DNA from: Chitinophagaceae bacterium
Lineage (GTDB): Bacteria; Bacteroidota; Bacteroidia; Chitinophagales; Chitinophagaceae
Direction: 5' to 3'
DNA: 64,000 bases
Assembly: GCA_016713085.1 (NCBI GenBank)
Contig: JADJPV010000002.1
Location: forward strand, 1,364,001 to 1,428,000
This document shows positions 41,926 through 49,856 of the stretch, piece by piece (position 1 is the first letter of the stretch; each line of letters opens with the position of its first letter). The notes beneath the pieces were generated by a model. That model worked only from the letters and a program-made list of their open reading frames with translations. It was not told where the DNA came from and did no database searches. A program made the translations under genes and the position numbers.

Positions 41926-44751
41926 TCAATACAAATTCAACGGCAAAATAATTTCAAACTGATTGGCATTTCTTCCCGGCTCAATTAAATCTGTATCCAG
42001 CAAACGGCTGTAGCGAATCCCAAAACTGGCGAAGAAGGTATTGTAAAGTCTTGTATCAAAATACAATTCTGCACCTGCTGTATTTAAAGGAAATACTCTT
42101 CCGGTACGCAAGCTTCTGCCCTTTGTATAATCATAAAACACATTTGCCCTTACACGCAGAAAATACACAAGATTGGCAATGCCGAATTCAGGATAACAAA
42201 TAGGGAAATGATAGTTGGCGCTCAGTCTCAGCATGCGTGGAAAATTCACAGAATTATATCCTCTTGCAAATGGAAAACTGCTGGAGAAAACGGCGCCCCT
42301 GATAGTGTCTCTTGCAAACAATGATCCCATCACAATGAAATGATGGTTCTTGGCAATGCCGGGAAAATACAGGGCAGCATTCGCTAATACCTGGTTCCCG
42401 AATCTTCCATTAACAGTGCGTTTGTATTGTAATGATAAACTTTGCGCCCATCTCGGGAAGATATGCTGCGATGCCCGCTGACTCTGACTCAACCAACGTA
42501 CAGATGAGTTGATATAGTTAAACCGGTCGTCCTTTACAAACGTTTTTGCCAGACCGGTGAAACTTAACTGTTCTGTATTGAAGGTAGTTGCAAAGGTTAA
42601 ATTCTGATACATTCTTCCACTTGTAAGATTCAGCGGAATAGAAATTCCAACATTTGCATTCAACTGGTTCCAGGTAATGGTTGTGTCCTTATTGATCCGT
42701 TCGTTCCTGTTCCATGTTTGTGAACCGCCCACAGAAATAAAGGGAAACCATCCGCCATAAATTAAATTGGCAGCTACCTGGTGATACCCTTCATTACGAT
42801 TATAATAATAACTGTATTCACTCACAAAAGTGTTTAATACATTTTCACTAAAAAAAGTAAGTCCGTAATCTGGTTCTGACAGTGTTGGTCTCCAGCTGTG
42901 AATATTCAATAACTTAAATGCAGGTTTATAACGGATCACTTCTCCCGGTTGCTGCTGCACATTTTTCATGAGATCAGTATGAGCAAATGACTTTGGAGAG
43001 AGATACAGATTGGTTAAAGGTTCCAGCTTTTCTATCTTCTGCAACTGCATTTCATTGATTGGCCTTTTCAATAACATTCTTCCGTCGGTACTGAATGTAT
43101 TCCAGATCAATGAATTTGTTTTTTGATCAATGGTTGCCTGGTAATTTCCATTGGTCAATTGTGCCACTTTAAATAAAGATTTATTTTTCAAATCATACAG
43201 GAACAACATATCGCCTTCTTTCTGTGAAGCTGTAAACAAAATTGTATCTCCTGCTACCTGCACAAAACCGATTGGCGTATTGGTAAAAGGCAATAAGATG
43301 GTTTCTTCTTTGGTTGATAAATCAGTTTGCAGCAAAGCCATTTCTCCTACTGCATTTCTCACTGCACTTATAACAGAAGTATTGTTTGCCGTAAATTTTG
43401 GATAGGTATAAGAATACTTATTAGGGTTGGGTAAATTAATTTCTGTTTGATTCTTTACATCAATCATCTGCAAAAACCATTTCTGATCAGTTCCTACCTG
43501 CACAGCAACAACCTGTTCCCCATCAGCTGAAATATCAGGCATAAATAATCTTGACCTGCTGCTGATCTTTTTTACTTCATCTGTTTCTGTGTTCCAGATT
43601 TTAACAACAGAATAATCTTTCCATCCCCAGCGTGGATGCGGCTCAAAGGCTGTGTACACAACATTTCCATTCTTTGATGAATAATAATTATCAGCAGAGA
43701 TATCCTTTACCCTCAGTTTTTTTTGAGTTCCGTCAGCATCAATCCTTGTCCAGATTGGTATTTGTTTATAGCTTGATTTCAATACAAGCATTGAGCCGTC
43801 TTCCTGTACAAGTGGATAGCGGTAAGCTGTTACATTATTCTTTGATGGCTTTGTGAATGGCTGTAATGTTTGATAGGTTGTTGAAGTATCAACATTCATT
43901 TTTTGTTGATAAAATGTAAAAGCATCAGCAACAAATTGCTTATACTTTATTCCTGTATGCCGTTTCACTGCTTTTTGAAACGGATAGATAACTCCTTTAT
44001 AATCCAATGCATCATCGGTTACTTTCGTCCAGAAATCTGTATCATACTTTTCTCTTCCATAACTCACCAGTAAATAACCGAGGTCATAATGATTGGGAAC
44101 AAAATGACGGTATGAACCATTCCGCAGCTTCTGGTAACTGTACTTTTTATGATCGAGCCACAATGAACGGTAAGAATTAAAAAAATCAGGAAGCCTTCCC
44201 CTGCCCTGTGTAGTATTCATTGTTTCCTGCCATACAGCATCGCCTTCCCAAAACCAATCAGGAACAGCCGCACCCATTCCTAAAAACTGTCCTTCCTGTC
44301 CAAGGAAAACTCCAGCAATTTTTGGAATTACTTTATTGAAATTGGAAAACTGTTCAACATGTCTGAATTCATGAATGGTTAATGACTGATGCCAGTTTAA
44401 AGAGCTTGCTGAAAGATTGTGCAGATCGGGCATCATAAAAAAATCACTGCGCCAGGGAGCCGGACCAACATACGCATTCGATGATGTTGTTTGACCCTGT
44501 AATACAATATCAAACTTGCGGAGTTTGGTTCCCAGTGAAGCAGGAGGATTTCTCGCCAGCTGGTGCGATAGCCACGCAACTTCTCTTGCTTCTTTTTCCA
44601 ACGCTTTTGGAAAAATGATACGCACTGTATCTGTATTGAGCTGGTATAATTTTAAAGAAGGCGGGTTTCCTCCAAATACCTGAGCTGAGGATTCTGATCC
44701 AATCAGCAGCAATAAAACAACCGTATATATGTGTCGCATAATTTTATTCAT
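41926..44751 (-). CDS. Large outer-membrane protein: HExxH peptidase-like domain, beta-propeller and beta-barrel
   Basis: 941 aa from the ATG at 44751 (MNKIMRHIYTVVLLLLIGSESSAQ, signal peptide). An early domain has HEFRH with a later WFWEGDAVW glutamate (about 40 residues away), the gluzincin layout. The middle (~330-590) has repeated beta-propeller blades of the TolB type (DISADGEQVVAV, YSYTYPKFTANNTSVI). The last ~330 residues alternate as an outer-membrane barrel and end in an aromatic-type strand (QFEIILPLNLY). The combination suggests a membrane-anchored surface peptidase or a processing factor. The zinc site is predicted, not proven. Confidence 0.75.
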   Translation of the reverse strand: MNKIMRHIYTVVLLLLIGSESSAQVFGGNPPSLKLYQLNTDTVRIIFPKALEKEAREVAWLSHQLARNPPASLGTKLRKFDIVLQGQTTSSNAYVGPAPWRSDFFMMPDLHNLSASSLNWHQSLTIHEFRHVEQFSNFNKVIPKIAGVFLGQEGQFLGMGAAVPDWFWEGDAVWQETMNTTQGRGRLPDFFNSYRSLWLDHKKYSYQKLRNGSYRHFVPNHYDLGYLLVSYGREKYDTDFWTKVTDDALDYKGVIYPFQKAVKRHTGIKYKQFVADAFTFYQQKMNVDTSTTYQTLQPFTKPSKNNVTAYRYPLVQEDGSMLVLKSSYKQIPIWTRIDADGTQKKLRVKDISADNYYSSKNGNVVYTAFEPHPRWGWKDYSVVKIWNTETDEVKKISSRSRLFMPDISADGEQVVAVQVGTDQKWFLQMIDVKNQTEINLPNPNKYSYTYPKFTANNTSVISAVRNAVGEMALLQTDLSTKEETILLPFTNTPIGFVQVAGDTILFTASQKEGDMLFLYDLKNKSLFKVAQLTNGNYQATIDQKTNSLIWNTFSTDGRMLLKRPINEMQLQKIEKLEPLTNLYLSPKSFAHTDLMKNVQQQPGEVIRYKPAFKLLNIHSWRPTLSEPDYGLTFFSENVLNTFVSEYSYYYNRNEGYHQVAANLIYGGWFPFISVGGSQTWNRNERINKDTTITWNQLNANVGISIPLNLTSGRMYQNLTFATTFNTEQLSFTGLAKTFVKDDRFNYINSSVRWLSQSQRASQHIFPRWAQSLSLQYKRTVNGRFGNQVLANAALYFPGIAKNHHFIVMGSLFARDTIRGAVFSSSFPFARGYNSVNFPRMLRLSANYHFPICYPEFGIANLVYFLRVRANVFYDYTKGRSLRTGRVFPLNTAGAELYFDTRLYNTFFASFGIRYSRLLDTDLIEPGRNANQFEIILPLNLY

Positions 44752-44814
44752 GAAAAATACTGAAGTCTTTGAATAAAATAACATCTTCCGTTATCTTTAA
44801 AGCAATCAATTATT

Positions 44815-45551
44815 ATGCTCCTTCTCGCCCTTTCCATTGCACCCGGTATTGCCATCAGTTTGTTTATCTTTTTAAAAGACCGTTTCAACCGTGAACCGGG
44901 CTTAAACCTGATTGTTTGTTTTTGCTTGGCTGCCTCAGTATACTTCCTGCCGTTATTATTCAATTACTCACTACGAAACCATTGGAACAATTCATGGGCA
45001 GTGGTATTGCTTACACAGCTGTTTTTGCTTACCTGATTGTTGGAACCAGTGAAGAATGGAGCAAGTATATCATGCTTCGCTTTTATGCGTTTCCAAAAAA
45101 AAGTTTTGATGAGCCTTATGACGGCATCGTGTACAGTGTAATGGTGGGAATGGGTTTTGCAACCGTTGAAAATATCGGTTATGTAATGCAGCATGGAATG
45201 ACGACCGCTTTCCTGCGGATGTTTCTTTCGGTTCCTGCTCATGCTACTTTTGCAATTATTATGGGATACTTCGTAGGCAAGGCAAAATTCATCCCTGAGA
45301 AAAGAAGTTTTTATACACTCACAGGATTATTCTGGGCCATCTTTTTTCACGGCACATATGATTTCTTTCTGTTCCTGCAGGGAAACAAAGTGGTGAATCA
45401 ATTTTTAAGTGACGGCTTATTGTTTCTTGGTGCTGTAACATCGTTCATTGTTGCTATCCGCTATTCAAGAAAAGCAATTCAAGAACATGTGAATACATCC
45501 CGTAAAATGTTTCCGCTTGATGAAAGGGCGATCAAAAATGATCAGGTGTAA
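44815..45551 (+). CDS. PrsW-family intramembrane metalloprotease, with one apparent frameshift
   Basis: About 245 aa in two frames. The first (MLLLALSIAPGIAISLFIFLKDR...) breaks at a 5-T run (44919-44923); a sixth T would join it to FLLGCLSILPAVIIQLL. PrsW landmarks are clear: VGTSEEWSKY (EExxK), YDGIVYSVMVGMGFATVENIGYV (catalytic E and conserved N), PAHATFAIIMGYFVG and FWAIFFHGTYDF. PrsW proteins cleave membrane anti-sigma factors or lantibiotic immunity substrates. No sigma/anti-sigma gene is nearby, so its substrate is open. Confidence 0.88.
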
Positions 45552-45668
45552 TAATCGTATCCACCGTTAACTGAAACCTTTTGAAGTCTTTGATGACATC
45601 AAGCTGGACAATAAATTAACCATTTGGCAGTTATATTTACAGGGAAAATAGCCTTAAATTTGCCACAA

Positions 45669-46442
45669 ATGATAGCAACAGCAAAAAATTATGATGCAAT
45701 CTGTTTTCAGTTGAGAAATAACCTTTATTCTCAATTGCAAAATCCCTTGAAGCGAGAGTTGAACCGCCTTTCTAATGATATAAAAAAATTAATCACTTCA
45801 GGAAAAAAAATCCAAGCACAATCTGTTGGTATTCTTAGCCAGGTTTTTAGCCTAAGGATTAAGGCTCTTAAATGGTTATCTGCCGATATGAATTTCGATT
45901 ATTTGGAAATGTTTAAGGATGTTTTTCCACAAATAGAAGAATTAAAGTCAAATAAGAAACTTGAAGTTTTAACTGACAATATCCTCTTCGCTTTACGTTG
46001 TAACCAAAGAGTTGTAGAATCAATAATGAATTATAGCGAATTTCCCTCAGAAACATTTTCTTCAACCCTTACAGAATTTCCTGACATAACCTATCAACAG
46101 TTTATTGGATCATTAACAGTTGCAAATCTTGATGATGAGACAACACAAAAAATTGTGGATTGGACCAATGCATCTCTGCATATTGAATTTGTACTGTTGG
46201 CAACTGATATTATTGGTGATGAAAAAATAAAAATTTCGGATAAAACCATTAATGAATTAGCTTTTCTTATTGCAGATGCAGCACAGGAATATTCTGCATT
46301 GGCAACAGAATTAGGTATTTTAAAATCTTATTCTGTACGACAATCATTTTCAAACTTATCTTTCGACAATAGCTTTACCAAAGAACAAAAACAATTCGCT
46401 GACTTGGGCTTGGACGATTTTGCCATAAATATTTTAAATTAA
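45669..46442 (+). CDS. Unknown protein paired with a MazF-type toxin (possible antitoxin)
   Basis: 257 aa from the ATG at 45669; a longer frame begins at 45624. Almost wholly helical with Leu/Ile heptads (LKRELNRLSNDIKKLI, YLEMFKDVFPQIEELKSNKK). No DNA-binding motif I recognise and no known antitoxin family. Its stop codon TAA overlaps the ATG of the toxin gene (TAATG), the coupling typical of toxin-antitoxin pairs. Most MazF antitoxins are below 100 aa, so this partner is unusually large. It could instead be an unrelated host gene of the toxin operon. Confidence 0.6.
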   Translation: MIATAKNYDAICFQLRNNLYSQLQNPLKRELNRLSNDIKKLITSGKKIQAQSVGILSQVFSLRIKALKWLSADMNFDYLEMFKDVFPQIEELKSNKKLEVLTDNILFALRCNQRVVESIMNYSEFPSETFSSTLTEFPDITYQQFIGSLTVANLDDETTQKIVDWTNASLHIEFVLLATDIIGDEKIKISDKTINELAFLIADAAQEYSALATELGILKSYSVRQSFSNLSFDNSFTKEQKQFADLGLDDFAINILN

Positions 46443-46792
46443 TGAAGCAAAATTATACCAAAGGTGAAATCATAAATGTCAATCTTGGCAAACCTCCAAA
46501 AGAAATAAAAGGACACGAACAGGGCTTAGAAAGACCTTGTGTTGTAGTTAAATCATTTAATAATCTTGATCTGGCTATTGTAGTCCCATTGACAACCAAA
46601 GAAGCGAAATACAGTTTATTCACAATTGTAAAAATCCTGAAAGGTACCGCAGGACTTACTGCGGACAGTTACGTTTTATGCCATCAAATCAGAACAATTT
46701 CATTTGACAGAATTACTGGTAAACGGTCAAGATTAGATAATAAAGATATTTTAAAAATCCATGCGGTTCTTATTGACACGTTAGAACTTTAG
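46442..46792 (+). CDS. PemK/MazF-family mRNA interferase-like toxin
   Basis: 116 aa. MazF/PemK pattern: KGEIINVNLGKPPKEIKGHEQGLERPCVVVK (the GxEQGxxRP core), AIVVPLTTKEA, YVLCHQIRTISFDRI and a final ILKIHAVLIDTLEL dimer strand. The family cleaves mRNA at short sites; the RP arginine and the following Ser/Thr are the catalytic residues. Overlaps the upstream unknown gene by one base, so the pair is probably translated together. Confidence 0.9.
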   Translation: MKQNYTKGEIINVNLGKPPKEIKGHEQGLERPCVVVKSFNNLDLAIVVPLTTKEAKYSLFTIVKILKGTAGLTADSYVLCHQIRTISFDRITGKRSRLDNKDILKIHAVLIDTLEL

Positions 46793-46850
46793 TCTATTAG
46801 TGTAAGTCAAACACATCAACAAATACCCAGTCAACGGAAAGTCCCAAAGG

Positions 46851-47159
46851 TTATGCATTATGATGATCCACCAACTTTTTCATCATCTCTGCTCCAACTG
46901 CATCTGATGATGCACCATATCCATTTACAAACACTCCTTTATGTCCGTCTCTTGATTCAATTGCATAAACGATCGCTTCATCATTAGGATCGGTATCACC
47001 CTCAAAACGGTAGATCTCTTTTATTTCAAACTCTTCAGGAGTTAGATTAAGATCAGGATTAAAACATTGAAGTGAATTTGTCTGCAGATTAAAATCAAGA
47101 ACAAATCCTCTTTCTCTTAACCCATTAATTGCTTCGGTTACTGTATCGTAATTGTACAT
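46851..47159 (-). CDS. Small conserved protein, often labelled phosphoribosylpyrophosphate synthetase
   Basis: 102 aa (MYNYDTVTEAINGLRERGFVLDFNLQTN...). Such ~100-aa proteins are frequent in Bacteroidota; the PRPP-synthetase label sometimes given is not supported, since it has none of the PRPP-binding loops. Visible features: a GLRERGFVLDFN start, EFEIKEIYRFEGDTDPNDEAIVYAIES middle and KGVFVNGYGASSD end. Function unknown. Confidence 0.8.
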   Translation of the reverse strand: MYNYDTVTEAINGLRERGFVLDFNLQTNSLQCFNPDLNLTPEEFEIKEIYRFEGDTDPNDEAIVYAIESRDGHKGVFVNGYGASSDAVGAEMMKKLVDHHNA

Positions 47160-47277
47160 AGATGTTTTGTTTATTTAATATTTAAAAATAATTTCATCCA
47201 TTCAAAGGTAACTACCGTCAGAATTATCCGTCCGACGAGGGGTCAGGCGTACCTCGTACATCTAACATCGTACATAT

Positions 47278-47774
47278 CTAAACCATCACCTGCGTTTGCT
47301 TCAACACTCCCATCACAAACACACTCTGCACATTGCCGATGTTTTCGCTCTGACTCAGTTTGTTTACATGGAAATTATAATAGTCATCCATGTTTTCTGC
47401 TACCACCTTCAGCATAAAATCAAATTCACCTGAAATATTATAACATTATATCACCTCACTCAGTTCATTGATATGCTTAATGAATTTTGTGCCGGCATTT
47501 TTGCTGTGTTCTTTCAGCGATACATAACAGATCACCATCAACCCCTTTTTTACTTTTGCAGGGTCAATTAATGCAGTATATTGTTTGATAACCCCACTTC
47601 TTTCAAGCGATTTAATCCGTTCATGCACAGGTGAAATGCTTAGATTGACTTTATCCGAAATTTCCTTCACCGTAATCAAAGCATTTTGCTGCAATAGACG
47701 AAGAATACCGAGGTCAATTTTATCTAACGAAATTGACTTGAAGTGATTTGTTCTGTTTTAATCGTTTTTGCCAT
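47278..47774 (-). pseudogene. Lrp/AsnC-family transcriptional regulator, disrupted by a frameshift and an in-frame stop
   Basis: About 165 aa if repaired. The start MAKTIKTEQITS is out of frame with LDKIDLGILRLLQQNALITVKEISDKVNLSISPVHERIKSLERSGVI-type helix-turn-helix. A missing A in the AAAA run at about 47753-47756 would fix this. A second lesion is a TAA at 47446-47448 in place of the expected Glu codon, followed in frame by CYNISGEFDFMLKVV and the rest of the RAM domain to 47278. A substitution is not explained by homopolymer error alone, so this gene may be truly inactive. Divergent from ahcY; 115 bp separate the starts. Confidence 0.85.
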
Positions 47775-47863
47775 ACTGAAAAAGGATATTTTTCTTTTAA
47801 TGACACCAAATTAGAATATTTTCCTGAATTTATTCACATTCGTATTATTTTCATCTGAAAAAT

Positions 47864-47871
47864 TAACTTTG
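47864..47871 (+). promoter_or_regulatory. -7 box of the ahcY promoter
   Basis: TAACTTTG, an exact TAnnTTTG match, 18 nt before the ahcY ATG; a weak TTCG-like -33 element lies about 20 nt upstream. No S-adenosylhomocysteine riboswitch fold is visible. Confidence 0.6.
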
Positions 47872-47889
47872 TGTCTTAAATTATAAAAC

Positions 47890-49218
47890 ATGTCAACTCT
47901 TACAAGAAACAAAATTGACTTCGATCTGAAGTATAAGGTAAAAGATATCAGCCTGGCTGAATGGGGCCGCAAGGAAATCCGTTTGGCTGAAGCAGAGATG
48001 CCGGGCTTAATGGCGATCCGTGCTGAATACGGTCCGTCACAACCATTGAAAAATGCACGTGTTGCCGGTTGTTTGCACATGACCATTCAAACAGCGGTGC
48101 TGATTGAAACATTAACTGCATTGGGTGCAGAAGTTAAATGGAGCTCTTGTAATATCTTTTCTACACAGGATCATGCTGCTGCTGCCATTGCTGCTGCAGG
48201 TATTGGTGTATTTGCGTGGAAAGGACAAACAACTGAAGAATCTGATTGGTGCATTGAGCAAACATTGTTCTTCGGTTCACCTGAGCGTCCGTTGAATATG
48301 ATCCTTGATGATGGTGGTGATTTAACCAACATGGTGCTGGATAACTATTCTGAACTGGTTGCAGGAATCAGAGGTCTTTCTGAAGAAACTACAACTGGTG
48401 TTCACCGCTTATATGAGCGTATGTCGAAAGGTACATTACCAATGCCTGCTATCAACGTAAATGACAGCGTAACGAAATCTAAGTTTGATAATAAATACGG
48501 TTGCCAGGAAAGCTTGGTTGATGCGATCCGTCGTGCAACTGATGTAATGATGGCTGGTAAAGTAGCAGTAGTTGGTGGGTATGGTGATGTGGGTAAAGGA
48601 AGTGCTATGAGTTTACGTGGTGCAGGTTGCCGTGTTATTGTTACGGAAATTGATCCGATCTGTGCGTTACAGGCTGCCATGGATGGCTTTGAAGTAAAGC
48701 GTATGATTGATGCAGTGAAAGAAGCTGATATTATTGTTACTGCTTCAGGTTGCCGTGATCTGATCACCGGTGAACATTTCAAAGCAATGAAAGACAAAGC
48801 CATTGTTTGTAACATTGGTCACTTCGATATTGAAATTGATGTTGCCTGGTTAAATACAAACTATGGGCATACAAAAGATACCATCAAACCACAGGTTGAT
48901 TTGTATAATATCAATGGTAAAGATGTGATCTTATTAGCTGAAGGCCGTTTGGTAAACCTCGGTTGTGCGACAGGACATCCTTCATTTGTAATGAGTAATT
49001 CATTCAGTAACCAAACACTGGCGCAGATTGAATTATGGCAGAACTACAGCAAGTACGAAAACAAAGTGTACGTTCTTCCTAAACACCTCGATGAAAAAGT
49101 GGCTCGTCTTCACCTTGCAAAAGTGGGTGCTCAGTTAGATGAGTTGACAACTGCACAAAGTGAGTACCTCGGTATTCCACAGAATGGTCCGTTCAAATCT
49201 GATCTGTACCGTTACTAA
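47890..49218 (+). CDS. ahcY: Adenosylhomocysteinase (S-adenosylhomocysteine hydrolase)
   Basis: 442 aa, intact. Substrate domain starts VKDISLAEWGRKEIRLAEAEMPG; SSCNIFSTQDHAAAAI and FVMSNSFSNQTLAQIELW are signature stretches; the NAD-binding motif is VAVVGGYGDVGKGSA; C-terminal Lys and Tyr (SDLYRY) complete the cofactor site. It recycles S-adenosylhomocysteine to homocysteine and adenosine. Followed by a strong terminator. Confidence 0.98.
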   Translation: MSTLTRNKIDFDLKYKVKDISLAEWGRKEIRLAEAEMPGLMAIRAEYGPSQPLKNARVAGCLHMTIQTAVLIETLTALGAEVKWSSCNIFSTQDHAAAAIAAAGIGVFAWKGQTTEESDWCIEQTLFFGSPERPLNMILDDGGDLTNMVLDNYSELVAGIRGLSEETTTGVHRLYERMSKGTLPMPAINVNDSVTKSKFDNKYGCQESLVDAIRRATDVMMAGKVAVVGGYGDVGKGSAMSLRGAGCRVIVTEIDPICALQAAMDGFEVKRMIDAVKEADIIVTASGCRDLITGEHFKAMKDKAIVCNIGHFDIEIDVAWLNTNYGHTKDTIKPQVDLYNINGKDVILLAEGRLVNLGCATGHPSFVMSNSFSNQTLAQIELWQNYSKYENKVYVLPKHLDEKVARLHLAKVGAQLDELTTAQSEYLGIPQNGPFKSDLYRY

Positions 49219-49242
49219 GAAGAAGATTATAAGAAAATAAAA

Positions 49243-49268
49243 GAACCCGTCTCTTTCGAGACGGGTTC
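49243..49268 (+). terminator. Intrinsic terminator of ahcY
   Basis: GAACCCGTCTC (49243-49253) pairs with GAGACGGGTTC (49258-49268); loop TTTC; T-run at 49272-49277. Confidence 0.9.
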
Positions 49269-49375
49269 TCTGTTTTTATCAGAAGGGAGATTACTATTAC
49301 TTTTGCAAATATGATTGAGATCAGTTTTTGTAAAAGTGCCCGTCTCTAATTTTGCTATACTATCAGTTCCATTCT

Positions 49376-49773
49376 GTGAAACAATTTATCAGTATATTAT
49401 TTTTCTTCCCCTGCTTGCTCAAACATTCAGCATGAGCTTTAAAGTTGCAGCCTACTACATCAACAATACAGCTTATGTAAAAAACTGTGTAAACAAAGAA
49501 AAGCCAAAATTAAAGTGCAACGGAAAATGCCAGTTAGTTAAACAGATACAGGAAGAAGAAAAACAAAGCCAGGAAACACCTTTGCGTAAAACAGATAACC
49601 GTAACGAAATATTTTCTTCAAGATCCTATCCTCCCCGCTGCACAATTACTGCTTTATTCAAGTCGATAACTCATAACAGTTGCTATCCATCAGGCAATGC
49701 TGTAGGTATTGCCATTTCGATATTTCATCCCCCTGAACAAGCTGCTTCTTCTCCCATTTTTTTTAACAGATAG
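49376..49773 (+). CDS. Small exported Cys-containing protein upstream of the TonB receptor, apparent frameshift
   Basis: About 132 aa. The long open frame starts at a TTG (49315), but a GTG at 49376 gives a convincing signal peptide (MKQFISILFF) if one T is added to the 5-T run at 49400-49404, continuing LPLLAQTFSMSFKVAAYYINN. The mature part has NCVNKE and the CNGKC motif (CxxxC) followed by QLVKQIQEEEK, seen in small proteins next to metal receptors in this phylum. It precedes the copper-type receptor by 83 bp. A metal-related role is an inference. Confidence 0.6.
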
Positions 49774-49856
49774 TGTAAACGGGCTGATACTGCTTTGAAT
49801 TCAAACTGCAGTAACTGTCCTGCATGCATCATTGTGATTAACTTAATTAAATTATT

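Noticed and set aside
46851..47159. Phosphoribosylpyrophosphate synthetase
   Set aside because: The protein is about one third of the needed length and has no PRPP-binding loop.
47820..47889. S-adenosylhomocysteine riboswitch before ahcY
   Set aside because: The leader is only about 14-20 nt after the -7 box, too short for such a fold.
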